A stretch of 31,625 bases of DNA, from the NCBI GenBank assembly GCA_002348185.1, contig DDYW01000070.1:9394-41018 (forward strand), in the 5' to 3' direction. Shown piece after piece: positions 30,652 to 31,625 of the stretch. Both the position numbers and the translations under genes were made by a program. The stretch comes from Candidatus Hydrogenedentes bacterium UBA2224 (GTDB lineage Bacteria > Hydrogenedentota > Hydrogenedentia > Hydrogenedentales > SLHB01). The notes below the pieces were generated by a model, which searched no databases, had not been told where the DNA came from, and worked only from the letters and a program-made list of their open reading frames with translations. Positions within the stretch are counted from its first letter, which is position 1; every line of letters starts with the position of its first letter.

Positions 30652-31625
30652 ATGGCGACCGACCTTCAGGTTCCGGAAGTAGGCGAATCCATCTCGGAAG
30701 TCCAGATTGCCCGCTGGCTGAAATCCCCGGGCGAGTATGTGGAGCAGGACGAACCGGTCGTGGAGATCGATTCCGACAAGGCGACGCTCGAAGTGCCCGC
30801 CCCGGTGGCGGGCGTGCTGGCCGAGGTGCTCGTGGGGGCCGGAGAGAAGGCCAGCGTGGGAGACGTTATCGCCCGCATCGACGAGTCGGCGCAGGCCCCG
30901 GCCGTGCCAGCCGGCGCCCTTGCCTCAACCAACAAAGCCGCACCGCGGGCCGGCGAAGACGGAGCGCCCAAAAAACAACGCGTCATGCCCGCCGCGAAAC
31001 GCGCTCTCGCCGAGCGGGGCATCGAACCCGGCGCGGTCAAAGCGACGGGACGGGGCGGGCGCGTCCTCAAGGAAGATGTGCTTCAGCACCGCGAAGAGGA
31101 GACCGCGCCCGCGAAATCGTCGTTCGCGGGGATTGTCACCGGGGCGCAGCGCCGGGAAGAGGCGCGTCCGATGACGCCCATGCGCCGCCGCATCGCCGAG
31201 CGCCTGGTGCAGGCGCAGCAGACCGCGGCGCTGCTGACCACGTTCAACGAAGTGGACATGTCGGCGGCCATCGCGCTGCGCAAGACGCATCAGGAGGCGT
31301 TCACGGCGAAGCACGGCGTGAAACTCGGGTTCATGTCGTTCTTTGTGAAGGCGGCGGTCGCGGCGCTGCAGGAGTTCCCGGGCGTGAACGCGCAGATCCG
31401 CGACGACCAGATCGTCGAGTTCAATTACTGCGACATCGGCATCGCGATCAGCAGCGGCAAGGGGCTGGTCGTGCCGGTCCTGCGCAACGCCGAACTGATG
31501 CGCTTTGCCGACATCGAGCGGGCCATCGCGGATTTCGGCGCGCGCGCGCGCGACAACAAGATCACGCTTGATGAACTGCAGGGCGGGACCTTCACCATCA
31601 CGAACGGCGGCGTGTTCGGCTCGCT
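30652..31625 (+). CDS. sucB: Dihydrolipoyl succinyltransferase (SucB, E2), 3' end beyond window
   Basis: E2 is the core of the 2-oxoglutarate dehydrogenase complex and transfers the succinyl group from lipoate to CoA. The visible 324 residues show an N-terminal lipoyl domain with the lipoylated lysine K43 in EIDSDKATLEVPAPV. An Ala/Pro-rich linker (about 80-105) follows, then a peripheral-subunit-binding domain at about 111-146 (VMPAAKRALAERGIEP, TGRGGRVLKEDVL). The acyltransferase domain runs from about 170 (RPMTPMRRRIAERLVQAQ, DIGIAISSGKGLVVPVLR, FTITNGGVFGS). The catalytic HxxxDG lies past the window end. AAGGAG at 30636-30641 is 10 nt before the ATG. The gene continues the sucA operon; an lpd gene may follow but is not visible. 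Confidence 0.95.
   Translation, partial: MATDLQVPEVGESISEVQIARWLKSPGEYVEQDEPVVEIDSDKATLEVPAPVAGVLAEVLVGAGEKASVGDVIARIDESAQAPAVPAGALASTNKAAPRAGEDGAPKKQRVMPAAKRALAERGIEPGAVKATGRGGRVLKEDVLQHREEETAPAKSSFAGIVTGAQRREEARPMTPMRRRIAERLVQAQQTAALLTTFNEVDMSAAIALRKTHQEAFTAKHGVKLGFMSFFVKAAVAALQEFPGVNAQIRDDQIVEFNYCDIGIAISSGKGLVVPVLRNAELMRFADIERAIADFGARARDNKITLDELQGGTFTITNGGVFGS

Overview
This window is a GC-rich stretch of a bacterial chromosome with mostly housekeeping and envelope genes and no phage, plasmid, rRNA, tRNA or CRISPR signal. Several traits fit a planctomycete-like or Hydrogenedentes-like bacterium: a Tat-exported Gfo/Idh/MocA oxidoreductase, a secreted ceramidase-type hydrolase, a large secreted FG-GAP/VCBS protein, many short lipoproteins, and intergenic 9-bp TGGACGGTA repeats. 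This lineage call is an inference from gene content. No taxonomic marker gene was compared.

Layout. Positions 1-364 are non-coding and palindrome-rich. Positions 365-5420 (+) hold a compact four-gene operon, miaB-pepA-mtaB-larE. Its two radical-SAM methylthiotransferases (tRNA ms2i6A and ms2t6A formation) and a three-cysteine LarE are all sulfur-insertion enzymes. Positions 5759-6924 (+) hold a small Ala/Pro-rich lipoprotein with a terminator and a HAD-family hydrolase. Positions 6950-10448 (-) hold a polytopic GT-C-like membrane protein and a secreted neutral-ceramidase-like protein.

Positions 10622-14712 (-) hold the most unusual locus. It is a tightly coupled three-gene cassette of coiled-coil proteins: a soluble helical protein, a DUF6384-like one-TM protein with 67-residue repeats, and a coiled-coil protein with a 76-residue Gly/Arg-rich tail. 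A near-consensus sigma70-type promoter drives it.

Positions 15027-20659 (-) hold an aldo/keto reductase, the FG-GAP/VCBS protein and the Tat-exported oxidoreductase. The latter two are separated by a 568-nt non-coding island full of palindromes, including a REP-like hairpin whose right half recurs at base 1 of the window. Positions 20904-22737 hold yqeY, a lipoprotein and a convergent glycine-zipper lipoprotein. Positions 22834-25489 (-) hold a coupled SDR/isochorismatase-like pair and an FbaB/LsrF-type aldolase. An 86-bp inverted repeat lies between the pair and the aldolase.

Positions 25726-27267 hold a CBS-domain protein, a class I methyltransferase and a 50-residue Pmp3/YqaE membrane peptide. 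Positions 27746-31625 (+) begin the 2-oxoglutarate dehydrogenase operon: sucA is complete and sucB is cut by the window end.

Several genes have a -10 box of the form GGTATACT or TGTATACT, and most starts could be set by a clear Shine-Dalgarno sequence. The best candidate for an undescribed system is the 10622-14712 cassette. The intergenic repeat families are the second point of interest.
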